64,000 nt of DNA from Puffinus mauretanicus (taxonomy: Eukaryota > Chordata > Aves > Procellariiformes > Procellariidae), in NCBI GenBank assembly GCA_023333565.1, contig JAJKFH010001865.1, forward strand, positions 496,001 to 560,000. The letters run 5' to 3'. This document shows positions 60,401 through 64,000 of the stretch, piece after piece. The first letter of the stretch is position 1. Each line of letters begins with the position of its first letter. The notes beneath the pieces are model-generated. The model was given only the letters and a program-made list of their open reading frames with translations, did not search any database and was not told the origin of the DNA. The position numbers and the translations under genes were made by a program.

Positions 60401-63400
60401 AAAAACATGGAGACAGAAAAAAGGTATCTAGTGTTTTTCAAAAATACAATACTTTTTAGATAATCAACACCAGAAACTGGCACCTCTTGGAACTTCTGGC
60501 TTTAAGCCCCAGGTTGAATTTGAGACAAATAATTGTGTTCACTAAGCAGTCACTATACCTAGGTGAACATCTGCATCCAGTGTGTGCTTGTCCTACTTAA
60601 AAATGTCAGTTAGAAAGAAGATGGATGATTAGCCTACCCTGTTTATATTTCACCATTAAAGGCACAAAAGGAACATGCGTTAATCACTGACCTGACACGA
60701 AGTCTGGCATTGCATCCTGAAAGAGAAAATCATTATTTTAATTGGAACTAATGGCTTGTGGCCATGATAACTCATGGTGAGGCACAATATTAATGTCACT
60801 TTGTCTGGTGACAGAATATCTTATGCTCACTTACTCATAGTCCGCCACAGTGTCAGGTGATGTAAATTGACACTGTCTTCAGGCCAGATCCACAAAAAAG
60901 GCTTTGTTGTCTTTCATCCCTAAAAGAAAGATTTGAAGTTTTTTACCCAATGTCACCTGAAAGTGATAAATCCAAGTACAAGCCGGGACTACTCTTGTCA
61001 GCGCTTAATCAGGAGCCCGTAATTACCTCCATGCATTTATTCCTCTTCTGTATTCTATACCAAGTGTGTTCAAGTTAGTATCAAGAATAAGTAGATGGAC
61101 ATTTCACCCAGGAAAATGTACATCAAAGCATGAAAAGGGAGGAAGAGAATTTTATTCCTGCCAGTGAGTTAAGTGCAATAGGTGATGTTGCTTAATAAAA
61201 TAACAGTAACATATCCAAAGAGGGAAAATACTGATTTTACTTAGAGATATGGAAGATTGTCTTCTGAAAAATTCAGAAGTTGTTGGCTTTTATGGGTTGG
61301 TTTTTTGTTGTTTCTGGAATTTGCAGAATTCTAAAACAGAGGTTGTTTTAACCCTTTACAGCTATCATGGTTTATTATGCTAAGAACTTGTATCTGAACT
61401 GACACCTGAACTGGAATCTTTATTATAATCTTTTTCGTTTTGAGATAGAAGAGGGTGGTGGATGTTTTAAGCATTTATTTTCGTCTTGATCAGAGGAGTT
61501 GAGGATGTGAGGAATAATGTCTCCATGTCACAGAAAAAAGTCCGTGATTAGCGATGCTGGGTTTGACCTAAAGCCCTTCAGGGCCATCACTTTAAATTCC
61601 TCCTACATCAATTCAAGTTTCAAGATCAGAGCACCCAAGTCATAACAGTACAGTACAACTAGGGGCTTTGGACTAGTGGATTAATTAGTCTTCTTCCAAA
61701 AGCTGCTTCAACTCCTGCAGGCTTTTTTTTTTTTTTTAAGCAAGTCTGAGAGCCAGATCATAAGCCTAAGATTAAGCAATTCATTTTAAATTCACTGTTC
61801 TATAGGACATTTTTGTAGTTAGGTGCAACTCTCAGCAACTAAATTGCTCAATTAGTGTATTCATCTTAAAACCTAAAATTTTTCTTCAGTTTTTCAGTTT
61901 CTTACCTAAACAATTGCCAAAAGCTGAGTTATGCATACAAAGATACCCAAAGAACACAAGACTTCTGAGCTGTATCACAGTATAGATATTTGACCACTAG
62001 TGGGCCACTAAAAGGTTAATTTCCAAGGTAGTACCTAATAAACTTAATCAACTTTTATTGATATCATAATGTAAAAAGGATATTTCACATCATAACTTCA
62101 AACTCATCAGCTCCTTTTGACATCATACTGTAAACTGGCACTTTCATATCTCAGCATAAATCCCAGTGATGTCTAACTTTTTTCTTCAACCTTTTCTATT
62201 GACACTTTGAAGTAAATGATCTGCGTCTCATCATAATCTACCATATCATAATCTTCTGCATGTGCACTGGTCAGTGTCAAACTAATCATTACAATTGTTT
62301 TTGCTTCACATTTTTCTTTTTTATTTAAAACTAGAATGGCAGTATTTCTCATGTGTCTTGCAAACAACATTACCGTATACTCCATTTAGGATGCTTCCCA
62401 ATTGAAACCCATCTTTTCCCCTTCCTGTCCTGTGAAATCAAATCTGCATATGCATTGCTGTATTTGAAACACGTGACAAATTATTCCAATAGGAATTGAG
62501 AATCATATTTAAGCTAGTGCAATAATCCAAAATTTCTGCAAACCTATTCCAAAGTGTTCTTCCTTTTTTTAATCTTGAAAATGAAAAGTCCATCTTAGAT
62601 TGATCTTCTAGTAGTGAACCATGACATGCAAAATCCAATCTTTAGCTCAAAGGACACCCTGAGTTCAATAAGGCTTGGGTTCTTATTTAAAGATTATCCT
62701 CTCTTGGAACCCCTTAAGCTTTGAGTATTCCCAGGTAACACCTTTTCATAGTAGCTGTCCAGCCTATTATTCTTAGCACTTCCTATTCCCAAGTGTCCTA
62801 CAAAGAATTTGCTTCTGAAACTGTCTCTCCTTGCTCTTACCCCATTAGTGCCTTAAACAGTCATATATCACCCTGGAATATGACCAGGGGTAGTGGGAGA
62901 AGAAATTCAGTATATCAACTTCACACACTAGTCTGAAAAATGACTCTGTAGACTGCTTGCAGGAGAAATTACAATAGATCTTGTAAATATTTCTCTAGTG
63001 TATAATTTCCTGCTTAGGCAAGTTTTCACTTTGGATCGAATTGTGGTCCATGAGAGGGCATTATTACTAAACAAAAAATAAACCTTAAGAAATTATGATG
63101 CTTTGTAAAATAGTGGACGCATGGGGGAAGTTATTGACTATTCTAAAACAAATGCAGGAACAGTCTGTGTTATATTCATTCACCTTCCCAGAGATCATTG
63201 TTGGATGACAGCTTTGCTAACAGGGCATTTCTAGGCAGAGGCATGGTCTGCCCTAATAGAGCCATTATGAAAATAAATGATTCTCTTTATCCCCTCTCGA
63301 CTGAAATAAGGGCTTATGAAGCTGCATTTTGAGATAGTCTGCAGCAGTACATATGGTCTCCTTCTTGATTTGTTTCAAAGACAAATAACTCTGAGAAGTT

Positions 63401-64000
63401 CCATTTAAAAAGTAATAAAGATCATACTAGGCTTAAATCTAGAGTATGCTAAGCTAACTGTTTTAAATAAAGAAGATGAGAGAAGTTCTTTTTTCTGTCC
63501 TTTTTTATAATTAAATAAATTAGGGTGAAGTCTGATTTTTATAAAACCTTGAAAATACCACCATGTTCTTTAGGAGTCTTATTCATTTTCTTAGAAAGTA
63601 AGAGGCAAACACATGATTCTGAGAGCTGTGAAAGTCCAGTTATGCTTAATTTTGATAACTGTGAAAAAAGCAGAATTGGAGAGATGATTCCTGTGGAAAA
63701 GCTTCGTTCACGAGCACATGTGCTTTTTCTCTATTTTATATACTACAATTCACATATGTGTAAATTTTTGTGTGTGCTCTCTAGCAACAATAGCTGTACC
63801 TCTGGGGCTCCAAAAGATGGCCTTTAAAATTATAAAAGCTGTTAAGAAAAGCCTTTTATGTCAATAAATATTGAAATGTTTGTAGCCCTAAACTACTCAA
63901 TTATTTCTTAGTTGTCTGCCATTCAGACATGGCCCTTGTATCTGTAGGTATAGTCTGTACATCCCACAGCTGCTTTTCCGCCCCAAACTGAGAGCGCTGG
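54421..64000. other. Long gene-free AT-rich stretch
   Basis: No supported gene or recognised repeat. Noted only: an exon-like 55112-55161 segment with good splice sites but stops in all frames, a GC-richer patch at 58880-59060, and a T-run near 61724-61738. The open frames at 57093-57706 and 59423-60483 (minus) and 63525-63827 (plus) show no domain. Confidence 0.45.

Noticed and set aside
1..64000. CRISPR arrays, tRNA, rRNA or bacterial-type operons
   Set aside because: No spaced direct repeats, no tRNA box sequences and no dense gene packing were seen. The content is vertebrate nuclear DNA.

Overview
This window looks like bird nuclear DNA. It is AT-rich and gene-poor, and almost everything recognisable in it is transposable-element sequence of kinds typical of avian genomes: CR1 LINEs (young and very old copies) and ERVL-like endogenous retrovirus sequence with its characteristic LTRs. 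I cannot name the species. I found no bacterial-style operon, CRISPR array, tRNA or rRNA.

Layout. Positions 1-1927 hold nothing I recognise. At 1928-4752 a plus-sense LTR is split by a minus-strand CR1 copy (about 2191-4104) whose 3' tail has grown into a 100-bp AGAAT array. A 46-bp CR1 tail lies at 5835-5880. An ancient CR1 relic lies at about 8770-9320, and others probably at 24870-25210 and 26425-26640. A plus-sense solo LTR (21683-22247) keeps a palindromic CRE, a CCAAT box and a TATA box. A second, much younger CR1 copy (about 33575-36340, minus) still carries a 602-codon open frame with endonuclease and reverse-transcriptase motifs. At about 46.5-52.7 kb an env-less ERVL-like provirus lies on the minus strand: 5' LTR, a tRNA-Lys-type primer binding site, broken gag, protease, reverse transcriptase, RNase H and integrase. 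No 3' LTR is visible. From 52.7 kb to the end I see only low-complexity or unassigned sequence and one possible LTR-like segment near 53.94-54.42 kb.

Host gene. The best evidence for a host protein-coding gene is a pair of phase-compatible exons on the plus strand: 39959-40041 (83 nt, phase 0 to 2) and 41544-41712 (terminal, with its stop and an AATAAA 45 bases later). Both have strong pyrimidine tracts. Weaker upstream candidates (31014-31088, 21143-21200) and an alternative last exon (42911-43001) also fit the reading phase. If this reading is right, most of the first 41 kb is intron of one long gene transcribed left to right, and the window catches its 3' end. I do not recognise the protein.

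Relations between parts. The retroelements are independent insertions of different ages and do not form a working system. The nesting at 1.9-4.75 kb gives a relative order: the LTR came first, the CR1 second, and the AGAAT array expanded last. I did not find a convincing new biological system. The items most worth checking are the unidentified gene, the younger CR1 copy and the ERVL-like provirus.
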